Assembly (NCBI GenBank): GCA_907163345.1
Contig: CAJQUN010000036.1
Coordinates: 620,001 to 684,000 of the forward strand
Direction of reading: 5' to 3'
From: Haberlea rhodopensis
Taxonomy: Eukaryota > Streptophyta > Magnoliopsida > Lamiales > Gesneriaceae
Length of the DNA stretch: 64,000 nt
Below the pieces are notes generated by a model that worked only from the letters and a program-made list of their open reading frames with translations, ran no database searches and was not told where the DNA came from. Each line of letters starts with the position of its first letter. The stretch's first letter is position 1. Made by a program: the position numbers and the translations under genes. This document shows positions 30,200-40,882 of this stretch, one piece after another.

Positions 30200-31673
30200 G
30201 TGTAAGTGAGGTTTCTAAGCTATAGATTTGAGTTTCGAATTAATTTTTGAAGTATTGAGAATGAACTCTACAATTTGATTCTCACTCTTTTTCGAGGACG
30301 GTCAAGTGATAACTTTGGAGGATTTGATAAGTACGATTTTCGTACTTATTTCTAAGATTTTATATGAATTTTATGTTGATTCCTAGACGATATTATTTTT
30401 TTGATGTTGTTTTTGTATATTCCAGGAATAAATATCAAAGTGCGATGCATGGATGTAAATGAGCTAAAAATGATGAAAAATGACTCAGTCCAGCTAACTG
30501 GTTGAAGAATGGATAAGAATCTCGAGGTTGGATGAAATTTGAGCCACCAATCGATCTGAGGGAAAGTCACCGATCGATCTATGCGTGACGACTTGAATAG
30601 CAATTTTGAAGGCTTATCAATCGATCGGCAGAATGTCTACAGACCGATCGTTAAGGAACATACGCAAGAAGAATTTTTGGAAACTACCGATCGATCGGTA
30701 GTTCACTCACAAATTGATTGGTCGACGACGGATTTTGAAAAAAAAATACCTTATGAAGCGTTTGAGTCCTACCCCCCCCCCCCCCCCCCCCCCCCCTCCA
30801 CTATAAAAGGAATGTCCAGATGGAATCCTGGCTCATATTTTTAACCTAGATATCAGCCTCCCCATCATATTAAGCCCTCAAGCAAGGAATGTTAGAAGAG
30901 ACGGAAGACAACGACGCACAGAGTTGACACCGACACATTTATTAATGTTCTGAACTTTGCTTATTCGGTTTCTAGTTTTTGATGTTTTATTTGGTTGAAA
31001 AATTAGTACATCTTTCTTTTAATATGATTCTAGGCTAAGTTTGTTTTATCAAGACGTGTGGATCCTATGTTTAAACTTATGATTTAATTATTAGTTTTTC
31101 ATGATTCCGTATATTCTTTACGTATAATTTATGTTCTTAGTTTTCTGAAGTACTAGCTAACCGTTGAATGAGTTTAATTGTCATAGTTGAGATTGACAGA
31201 TGATTTAATGATACAATATAGTAAATTATGCCGTGAATCTCAGATTGAGATCGAAAAATGAGAACAAATACATATGTGATAGCCATAAATTTCACATTTC
31301 ATAGAACATGATGTAATATTGAGTTGTTAAATAAATGCACGACAATGCTTTACTGCAATTTGATATTGCTCGATAGAGTATATTGACTAAAATAAGAAAT
31401 TTCGTCACCTTAGAGATATATGGGAGATAAATCAATACTAATAAAAGATGAATTACATTGGTGAATCGAAGTCTTGATAAATTTTCTCTACTGAAGTTCA
31501 AAGCTATTTGCTTGTCTACTTGGAAGTTGATTTCTTGGTTTAGATTTTCGTATTTAATTATTCTACGATCATTTAATTATTGTCGGTTAAGTATAGTCTA
31601 AATGATTTTATTTGGTACTTACTAGTTAGTCTTTGGTTCGATAATATTTATTTGTTAAATAAAATCATGATCA
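30200..31673 (+). mobile_element. Athila-like element fragment: 3' internal tail plus LTR
   Basis: The segment 30200-30324 (TTTTTCGAGGACGGTCAAGTGATAACTTTGGAGGAT) parallels 49420-49540 of the large element downstream, that is, the 3' internal tail and polypurine tract. The LTR then runs from TGATAAGTACG (30325) to about 31673 (ATGATCA) and shares the TTCCAGGAAT, CGATCGATCGGT and GAGATCGA(A)AAATGAGA blocks with the other Athila-like LTRs. TATAAAAG at 30802-30809 is the probable TATA box. The rest of the element is missing. Confidence 0.75.
30772..30796 (+). repeat. Homopolymer C25
   Basis: Twenty-five consecutive C residues lie 5 bp before the TATAAAAG of the Athila-like LTR. The length is extreme for a eukaryotic sequence and needs read support. 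Confidence 0.9.
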
Positions 31674-32422
31674 GGTACAATATGTAGAGTATTGGATTGT
31701 CACATATTTGATCCTATAAAGTGATTTGATATATCTTTCAATGACGGTGTTTATGGGGTAAAGCTCATGAATCGATCTCTCTGAAATGCATTCATTATGA
31801 GTTGTGAGAATTATGATTTCGTTTTCACTATGTTCTTCTATCTAAAATCTTCGAGTGTGAATATAGCATTGACATGAATATGTCTGTTAGATACATTACT
31901 GTCGTTGGGAAAGTTTTGTATGATCTCTGATCCTTTTGTAAATTCTCTAACTTTCTAATAGTCATATTGACTTTGTTGGCTGGCAGCAGGTACGACGATC
32001 ACTGTCCTGCTTCTTATGCTCTATGGACTACTCAGTTGTCTTCGCATATATCAGTTGAGTTGAATACTCCGCCAATTTATTCTATTTAGTTGGTTTAAAC
32101 TCCATTGATCAGTCGACTAGTAAGATCTTTGTTTAACTCTGTTAACCACTCTGCTAACCTGGCGTATATTAGTTCTGTTAAGCTAGCCAAGTAGATGATT
32201 TATGCTAATTCTCACTGGCCTTGCAGATTATTTCTCATAATCCTCAGGTGGTCCGGGAGATTAGTTATCCTAATCACTCAGTTGTACTTAAGTTAACTGT
32301 CTGGAATGTTTGATCAGTGCTTATGATCACTTTGCTAGAATGACTTTACTGGACTAAACTCCCTCCAACTTCGTTGATACACTTAGGTGACCAACAATTT
32401 TGATGCACACTCGATAAGGTCT
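31674..32422. other. Unassigned sequence between two Athila-like LTRs
   Basis: No coding sequence or known repeat is recognised. A GCTGGCAGCAGGTACGACGATCACTG segment is more GC-rich than the rest. It may be remains of another inserted element. Confidence 0.5.
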
Positions 32423-33723
32423 TGGTAAATGTTACTCTTACACTTATTTTCTAGGATTTTTAATACTGTTTATATTGATGCATGGACGATATTATGCGAT
32501 TTTGTGTTGTTTTTGTTCATTTCAGGAATCATTGGCCAAGTTCATGAAAGTGGAGAATTTATGCTTAAAATGATTTAAAAAAAGGACTCAAACGGGCGAA
32601 CCGACTGAAGAAACTGTGAAACTCGACTTTTGGAGAAAAAGAGTCACCAATTGATCGGTAAACATGCACCGATCGATTGCCAGAAGACATACGTCGAGTT
32701 TGGAATCTACCGATCAATCGATAGAACTTATCGATCGATCGGTAGCCATGCCGTAGCAAGAAGGATTTAATTCAAGATTTACTGACTGATCGGTAGATGA
32801 GATATCAGAAAAAAATACCTTTTAGAGCTTGAAGTCCACAAGAAATCTACCTTATTTTGCCTTCACTATAAATACATCAAGAGGCCGGGCACAATAAGTT
32901 TGGAGTCCATAATTCAACCTAAACTTCACCTCTCCATCATATTCCAAGCAGCCAAGCAAGATTCAACGAGGAGATGGAAAACGAACAACGCCCGGAGTCA
33001 ATTCCTCGCTTCTATTAGTATTTCTGAACCTTTGCTTGTTTATTTTATAGTTTGATGTTGTTTTGCTTAGAAGAAATCTATAATCATCTTTCTATGAAAA
33101 TGATTATAGTCTATGTTTTTTTTATCAAGACTTGGTAATCCTTTGTTTGAATCTATGATTAATTGTTAGTTTGTGATTAAAACCATATGATCTTTGTGCA
33201 TATTTATAATTTTAATGCTTTCTTGGATTGATCACTATAGAATTGAATTGGATGTTATAATTGAGATCGAGAGATGATGTTATAATATGACCTTATAAAT
33301 TATGCCACTGATTTTAGATTAAGATCGAGAGATGAGATCAAATACGTGTGTGATAGCTATAGATATATAAGAGAACTAGTCACCTTAGAATCATATGGAA
33401 AATTAATAGATGCTAATGAGATAATTGTAGGGAATTGAATAGATGAACCAATGTCTTGATAATTCATCTCTAATAAATTTTTTGTTTAAGCGTGCTTGTT
33501 GATTGAGAGTTTTGATTTCTTTTATTTACTTTTATTATTGCATGATCACCAACCAACTATTGTAGGCTAAATATAATTAAACTGATTAAGTTTGGTATTT
33601 ACTACTAGTCCTTGTGGGTACGACATCCTTACTTTTTATAACTATATAAAAACTTGACAACCGTACACTTACAGATTAATTGATCACTACTGGTATTCTT
33701 TTTGCTTAAAAAAGCGTCGATCA
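32423..33723 (+). repeat. 5' LTR of the large Athila-like element
   Basis: It starts TGGTAAATG and ends GTCGATCA. Features in order are a TTCAGGAATCA block (about 32521), a cluster of CGATCGATYG palindromes (32650-32800), TATAAATA at 32867-32874, and a repeated AGATCGAGAGATG block (about 33266 and 33322). It differs clearly from the 3' LTR, so the insertion is old. Confidence 0.85.
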
Positions 33724-33728
33724 AGTTT

Positions 33729-33748
33729 TTGGCACCGTTGTCGGGGAT
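33729..33748 (+). promoter_or_regulatory. Primer binding site of the Athila-like element
   Basis: TTGGCACCGTTGTCGGGGAT matches the TGGCGCCGTTGCCGGGGA class used by Athila elements, with two substitutions in the core. It begins 5 bp after the 5' LTR. Confidence 0.85.
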
Positions 33749-33855
33749 TAGTCTTAGTAATATCATACAAGATTAGTTGATTGTAATTTAGTCATTCACT
33801 TTCTTTTTATTTTGTTTATTTCTTACTACTCTTCACTACTGTTGTTTGATCTACC

Positions 33856-35606
33856 GTGCATGAACTATCCTTGTGTAAGCTAGGGAGTGAACGACCTACA
33901 CTTGAGCCTTTCGACCGTGAAATCGAATGTACTTGTCGTACAAGGCTAAGGCAAGCTAGATCACTCATGGCTGACAACGAAACAAACGAGGAGGTTCCTG
34001 AAGCACCAATTGCAAGATCACTTATGGACTACGCTCAACCGTCTTTTCAAGGATCACTGTCGAGCATCCGGGCTAACAACTTCGAGAACAAGCCTGCAGT
34101 CATACAGATGATCCAGCACTCAGTCCAGTTCGGGGAATCGGTTACTGATGATCCCAACGACCATATATCCAACTTTTTGGAGATATACGACACGTTCAAA
34201 CATAATGGCGTCGCTGACGACGCCACCATGTTACGACTCTTTCCCTTTTCTTTAAAGGATAAATTAAATCATGGTTGCACTCTTTGCCTTCAGGTTCTAT
34301 CACTACATGGGATGTGATGGTGCAATTATTCATGTCAAAATATTTCCCACCATCAAACTCTTTGGCTATGTAATGACATAACCACTTATGCACAGCACGC
34401 CCCAGAGACATTGTACGAAGCTTGGGAGCGCTTCAAAGATTTATTGAGGAGATTCCCACATCATGTCCTTCTCATCTGGCTTCAAGTACAAACGTTCTGT
34501 AATGATATATTTTCTGGTAACTGTGTTATGGTAGAAGCAGCAGGAGGAAGGACTCTCTTGAGGAAGACACCTGAGGAGACATATACACTGTTGGAGGAGA
34601 TGGCTTCAAATAGCTATAAATGACAGTCCGAGAGGAACGTGCCAAAGAGGCCAATTGGAGTGCATCAATTGGATGAAGTGACAAAAACTGCCGCCCAGTT
34701 GAACGCATTAAACAAGAAGTTGGATAGCATGACAACTACGCAAGTTCAAGTGTCACATGCAAGCTATGTCAAGGAGGACACCCGAGCGTTGAATGCCAAG
34801 CAGGTAACCCTTTTGTCCAAAATAACGAGAGTGCTAATTTTGTAGGTAATCGACCACCGCAAAATAATTCCTACTCCAACAACTACAATCAGCTGTGGAG
34901 GAATCACCCGTACTTATCTTCGTCCAACCAAAAGAACGTGTTTGAACCCACAACCATCACCAGGCTATCCACTTAAGTCGAACATGGAGGAGCTACTAAC
35001 CAAGTTCATATCATCGACTGAGACAAAGATGAACAATCAAGACGCTGCATCAAGAACTTGGAGATGCAAGTGGAGTAATTGGCAACCATCTTGGCTGGGA
35101 GAGCACAAGGAACTCTACCAAGTGATACAGAGAAGAATCCAAGGGAGCAAGCCAATGAAGTATCCCCTAGGAGTGGAAAGGAACTTGGTGACAAAAAGGA
35201 GACTGAAAATATTGAAGTTAAGCAAGAGGAGAAGGAGCAAACACGCAACAAGGGTAAGTCTACTAATACCTCTACACATATCACACCACAAGAAAAGGTA
35301 CGCAGTCGTCTCCCGTTTCCCGCAGCAGATAATAGGTCAAAAGTTGATTCAAACTTTGCCAAATTTCTAGATATGCTTAATAATTTGCATACAGATACAC
35401 CATTTATTGATGCTTTACGAGAAATGCCAAATTATGTTAAATTCTTAAAGGAGATTTTATCTAAGAAGAGAAAATTGGGAGAGCATGAGGCTGTCTGTTT
35501 GACCAAGGAATGTAGTGCTATTGTGCAAAAGAAATTGGCCACCAAGTTAAAAGAACCACGGAGTTTCTCTATTTCTTGCACTATTGGGCCTATTTCTTCT
35601 TCATAA
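33856..35606 (+). pseudogene. Athila-like gag, frameshifted
   Basis: The first frame reads QPSFQGSLSSIRANNFENKP, FGESVTDDPNDHISNFLEIYD and FPFSLKDK, hallmarks of Athila-family gag. After a frameshift/deletion at about 34280-34410 the second frame reads APETLYEAWERFKDLLRRFP and then a TPEETYTLLEEMASN stretch. A third segment from about 35060 to 35606 contains QVEQLATILAGRAQGTLPSD, then KVRSRLPFPAADNR, DMLNNLHTDTPFIDALREMP and CTIG before the protease. At least three frameshifts make it non-functional. Confidence 0.85.
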
Positions 35607-35638
35607 TGTGATTTGGGTGCTAATGTTAACTTGATGCC

Positions 35639-37295
35639 TGTAAGGACCCCCGTGCCCTTAACCCGTTATTAGTGTATTAATCCATACCGTTTGTGCATAT
35701 AATCATACAATCATGGGGAAAAAGCCATGTTCAAGTGTAACACCATATACTATCCAGAAAATTTCTTGCATCTGATCCACATAACATTCAAATTCCCCAA
35801 CCAAGATCACTTACATAGTATGCACCCTTATAATACACTAACATGCTCTCAGTTCATTTAGCAATTCCATATTTAATTGCATGCAAACTATAAATGAAGA
35901 GAGAAAAGACATAGCCCTTTTATACATTCCATATACACGTAAAAACGTACTCACATATGAGCACCCAATGAATACGCGTGTATCTAATGTATAAAATACT
36001 CTACTAGATATCGTTACTGGTACTTCAATCCTGGAAGCACCTCCCAAGCACAACTCGATCTCAACTCTGGATCTATGTACTTATTCAACCAGCTCTGGTA
36101 CCTCGATCCTGGAAGTACCTCTAATCAACATCCCGAGCTCAACTCCAAAGCTGCTGCTACACCTGTATCACCTGCCCCAACAGAGACAGCCCCCACACTG
36201 GGTGAGCATACCAATACCACCAATCCAATAATCATAATATTGCAGTTCATAATTTACAGAATGTAAATGCCATGAATTTAAATGATACTCCATGGATGAT
36301 ATCATCCTCATCTGGGATCCCCTATATTGTCCCTGTTATCAAAATAACCAAACCATTAAATTCCCAAAAGCCAGTTGATCATCTCATTGATCAACTAAAA
36401 CCATTCCTACTATACCAGTTCCACAATCAAATATGATTAAATCATCAAATAGAGTACCACAGATATCACATGTATATTGCCAATGATTCAGTATTTTCAT
36501 ATCATAGCTCGCTCCACAATAGCGGCATTTATCCCCACGCACGCTCAACAATAGCGGCGTTATAACCGATGGTCGCTCAACGGCGACAACATCTCAATCA
36601 TTGCTCGCTCAAAAGCGGCACCATATGATTCCCAATGTACGTTCATTTAACATAGTGTTACCATATATCATGCATTTCAATAACCATTTATTGTAGATGC
36701 CACATACCATGCATTTCAATACTCATTTATTGTAAATGCCACATACCATGCATTTCAATGCTCATTTATTCAAATACCATACACCATATATCCACAGTTG
36801 CAATATTGTAACAGGCTATGTCGTATGTTATACGTACCTTATAATCTCGTAGTTTGAGTCCAACCTTGCCTGAGTTCCACGTCCGATGAGTTATGTGCTA
36901 ACGCACAAATAACTCTCAATTAAACATAGGCATGCAATCTCGTGCCCAAGTACGTTCACAATTTCCAAACCTATCGTCCATCCATGACGATTACCAAAAT
37001 AAAAGCCCCCGGCTAAGCATGCATAATACCCAAAATATACCATTTTAAAAGTTTAATAGATAGCCAAAGACTCAACCGAGAATCTCATTTTATTAAACTT
37101 TGGCTCCAATCGATCCCTTTTAAAGGTATGGCATTCCCATTGGAATGTAGACATTGCCCCGAAAATGGGCCACTTAAACCTCGATTCCAAAATCCCGACA
37201 CTTTCCAAAATTTCGAAAAAAACAAAGGGAACAGGGCCGCGATCGATCGGCGCCAAGCCGTGATCGATCGCCATACTCTACTGCCCGAAAACAAA
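35639..37295 (-). repeat. Truncated 3' LTR of the nested element (minus orientation)
   Basis: It begins TGTAAGGACCCCCGTGCCC and is about 95% similar to 40883-42440 by eye. Similarity stops around the CCCGAAAACAAA position near 37285-37295. The rest of the LTR and the polypurine tract were lost. Confidence 0.8.
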
Positions 37296-37319
37296 CGAAT
37301 CATTCACGATTCCCTAAAA

Positions 37320-39560
37320 TAGATATTGCCCAAAAGATATCTCTACGATTTAACCAACGATGTTAAACACACATCGTTACTAAAGTGATCACAAGTACAC
37401 TACAGTGTACTTCACCTACATCTGGTTCCCAATCTCCAATTTCACCTCCATCAAAGGAGCAGTTGCACCACTTTGCAACACGGTTCGGGCAACTCACCGC
37501 TACCGATCAACACAAAACACATCTCTGAAGATGTATACATCCGGGTGTTCCAAGAAATCACATCTTGGTCCCAAACACACTAACGAGACTCTACAAGGTC
37601 TCAAATTCCCGAAAGGACATGCAAGAACAATCAATTGCATTCCCGCCACACGCGTCAACCACGACACCTAACAAATCCGAATCCTGGTCATCTCTCGTTT
37701 ATCCTAGGATTCAATGATCCTAAAATAAGGATGTTATCAAATTACCCAGAAATGAATTACCATGGTCCCAAAACACGACAATCCCTCCTCAGGGGAAGTC
37801 AACCGGACCTCACGATTATTCCTCAGAATACATCGTGCCATCGAGATTACCAATCTCAAGGTGCCACAATATCTCACCGGAGATTCATTCACCAAAGCAT
37901 ATAAATCCGATGATCGACGAGTACCAAGAAAATGCTGGCAGTAGTATATCCACACCGGCATACACGCCCAAGCACCAACACCACATGCATACTCGATGCA
38001 ATAGACTCGGGTATCTCCAATCATACCCAAAATCCCAAATCCAACTGTCAATCCTCAATTATTCTCACTCCATGGAGAATGATGGTTGACAAACCAAAAA
38101 AGAAGAAGGTGATTTTAACATCAACACTACACAAACCAAGTCAACGAATCTCCCAAAATATTCAACTGGTAGGTATATCAATACCGCCTTCCTCACAAGG
38201 AAAGTGTCATGAATCCATGACCCTCCAACCTCGAACCACTGTTCGGAAAACCTGGATATATTTATACCAAAATATATTCCGGAACCCAGAAATACAGAAC
38301 TGGTTAGGATAGTGCACCAACGCCACTATTACCCCAAACAAAACCCGTATATACCACGTATACTCATTCTAATAATGCTCTGTACTAATGCTATAGTACT
38401 CCACAATCGAGCATTTCTCCGGAGACGTCTCCTTGAACGTCTCACCGAAAGGTAAGAGATCCATTACTCGGTCCAACACCAGTAATACTCGCCATGGCTG
38501 ATTTACAATCAACCCACGATCGATACCAATTGTCTCCATGATAGTACAATCCAAATCTCTCAAGGAGATAAAATCAATATAGTAGTGTTACCCCACTAGC
38601 TATAACCCACAATTCCAATTGTGACTCACGTTGCATTCCACATGCAAAGATGCTCAACCAGAGCTAATAACGACTTGTCGACACTCACGTTGGTAATCCC
38701 AACAAAATCGAGTTGTCCCGGTACAAGTCCCTCGAAACATTTGACGTATAAATGTCCCCGTGAGGTACCCCCTGCCTCAATCATCATGCCACAAAGAGAC
38801 TACAAGAGTCTACCATAAACCCTCATCGTATAACCGTACGATTCACCAAACTCGGATTCAACGAGCAGTATAATGGCTACACAAGCACACTAAAGTACTG
38901 CAACAATACCTGGCTAGCGATTCGCTGCTCCCATAGGTTTATACCAACCTATCAACGTAACATACTTTCCATCCCGGTATGTCATACGTACAAACCATTA
39001 GAGTAGTGGGTCATCACCCAATATTTCTCTAAAATACCAAAGAATAATGGACATCCCGGTGTCCTTGCTCAACCACAGTGCAATCCTAATCCATTAGGAC
39101 TTATTCCACACCCTCAGGGTGGGGGTGACCATGTCTACCACACATCACAACGACAAGTGAGTAGTTTCCTCAATGACTACTCTTACCACCAATCACTTGG
39201 CCTTAGCCATTCCAGCGAGTATACTCAACGGTATCACTACTCGACAAATATTTACCTCTAAAGCGTGATGCGGTACACTCACTGGTACAATGCATCTAAT
39301 AATCCATCGAGCAAACCTGCTCGCTGTAACAGTCACGTCAACCAGTGACGTAGACATCATCTTGTGCCCAACAAAAGCACTCAAACCATAAAATGACGCT
39401 ACACGTCTACATAGAACGTCCGCTATGTCATTCGTCATCCTGTGACGGTATATGCCAACATATGACATCCAAAGAACATCGTCAACTCTTGACGGTATTT
39501 GTCGATACACGACATCCATAATCTCATCGTCAAACACATGACGGTATATAACAACACATG
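37320..39560. repeat. Array of short inverted repeats with changing stems
   Basis: About one small hairpin-forming inverted repeat per 35-40 bp, with different stem sequences. Examples: AACGATGT/ACATCGTT (37356-37378), AAGTACAC/GTGTACTT (37391-37410), ACATCT/AGATGT (about 37518), CACAATT/AATTGTG (38608-38623), TTGCAT/ATGCAA (38631-38647), ATCGTA/TACGAT (38825-38842), ATAGGTT/AACCTAT (38933-38952), TCCTAAT/ATTAGGA (39084-39099), GAGTAGT/ACTACTC (39159-39182), CGAGCA/TGCTCG (39308-39323), ACGTCA/TGACGT (39335-39351), and three CGTCA/TGACG units 48-49 bp apart (39433, 39480, 39528). Loops are mostly 2-11 bases. No protein frame runs through it. I counted stems by eye; a permutation test is needed. 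Confidence 0.65.
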
Positions 39561-39599
39561 GTATTCACAATAATGCTAACAAAACAGTAATATATCATA

Positions 39600-40500
39600 C
39601 CTCATCGCTATCAAGATAGCTGTATACCTGTATCCATCGTCTACAAGCGGTACACAAGCAGCACCCATCGCTCGTAGGCGGCATAATCCAGTGCTACGCA
39701 CATAGCGGTATAACCCATTGCTATAGAATCAGCGGCATGATCCCTCGCCATAGAGTCAGCAGCATAAAACATCGCTATAGATATCCGGAGGTATGAACCA
39801 TCGCCATAGATGTAGCGGAATGACCCCATCGCTGTAATACCCGGCGGCATGAACCATCGCCAATAGAATAGCGGAATGACCCGTCGCTATATAATACCCG
39901 GCGGCATAAACCATCGCCAATAGAATAGCGGAATGAACCATCGCTATATAGATACCCGGCGGCATGAACCATCGCCAATAAACTAGCGGAATGAACCATT
40001 GCTATATAGATACCCGACGGCATGAACCATCGCCAATAAACTAGCGTCATGATATCCCTCGCTAAGAAGCGGCTCCCTCTTCGCTACTTCGCTTCGGCAT
40101 ACCAGCGGCATAATATCCCTCGCTTAAGCGGCAAATATCATCCATCGCTATCATATGACAGCGGAAAGCTCATCGCTACGCCATATTAGCGGTATAATAT
40201 CCCTCGCTTAAGCGGTAAATATTCTTCACCGCGGTGGTATGACAGCGGCGCCACTACTCTTCTTTTTAAAGTGACAGCGGAAATACCCCTCTCTTCAACA
40301 TATTAGCGGCATAATATCCCTCCCAATAGTAATATGACAGCGGAATTATTCTTCGCTTCGACATATTAGCGGCTCTTCGACATATTAGCGGCATAATATC
40401 CCTCGCAATAGTAATATGACAGTGGAATTATTATTCGCTTCGACATATTTGCGGCAAATATTCTTCATCGCTATAATATGACAGCGGCAAGTATTCACAT
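39600..40500. repeat. CGCT/AGCG hairpin-type tandem array
   Basis: Degenerate units carry ATCGCTA or CCTCGC followed 8-15 bases later by TAGCGG. The clearest part (about 39790-40050) has four copies of a 58-bp unit with ACCATCGCCAATAGAATAGC and ACCCGGCGGCATGA. From 40060 the unit changes to AGCGGCATAATATCCCTCGC. The same CGCT/AGCGG motif appears in the LTRs of this family (for example 36510-36610). Minus-strand reading frames over it are repetitive translation products, not genes. Confidence 0.85.
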
Positions 40501-40865
40501 CGTTATGCCATGCATGCAACCGTAATGCATAATCCGTATCCCAATAAACATTGCCATGAGTGTATTTTAATGCACCTCGCTTCAAATGTGACATGCAGAA
40601 TTTTACCATCGCTTCAACATTTAGCGGCAAAGCATTAAAATCATCACTCCCATATATATGCAACCGTAATGCATAATCCATGTCTCATATGACCCTGCAA
40701 CCACCATGGTTAGCAACAACATATTCCAATTATGAACACATATCATAAACGCACATAAGCAATATAGTTGTGCCACACAACACTAACTACCATCATGCAT
40801 AAGTATGTGCTTCTCATTCTCATCAACATGTTCATAGGCCCTCAACAGCGCCAAGGAGCAAACCT

Positions 40866-40878
40866 GGCTTTGATACCA
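40866..40878 (-). promoter_or_regulatory. Primer binding site of the nested minus-strand element
   Basis: The minus strand reads TGGTATCAAAGCC starting four bases inside the LTR boundary (40883). It is complementary to the 3' end of initiator tRNA-Met as in many plant elements and sets the element's orientation. Confidence 0.8.
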
Positions 40879-40882
40879 CTAA

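Noticed and set aside
39641..40050. Overlapping minus-strand reading frames with repeated AMVHAAGY-like peptides
   Set aside because: They are translations of the CGCT/AGCG tandem array; the unit is not a multiple of three and several frames are open at once, so they are not genes.
37320..40500. CRISPR-like or tRNA-like array
   Set aside because: The units are not constant repeats with unique spacers, no cas gene can exist in this plant context, and no cloverleaf can be drawn. The hairpins vary in stem and loop.
40866..40878. Fragment of a tRNA gene
   Set aside because: The sequence is complementary to the 3' end of initiator tRNA-Met and lies next to an LTR; it is a primer binding site. 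The same holds at 2121, 15590 and 18342.
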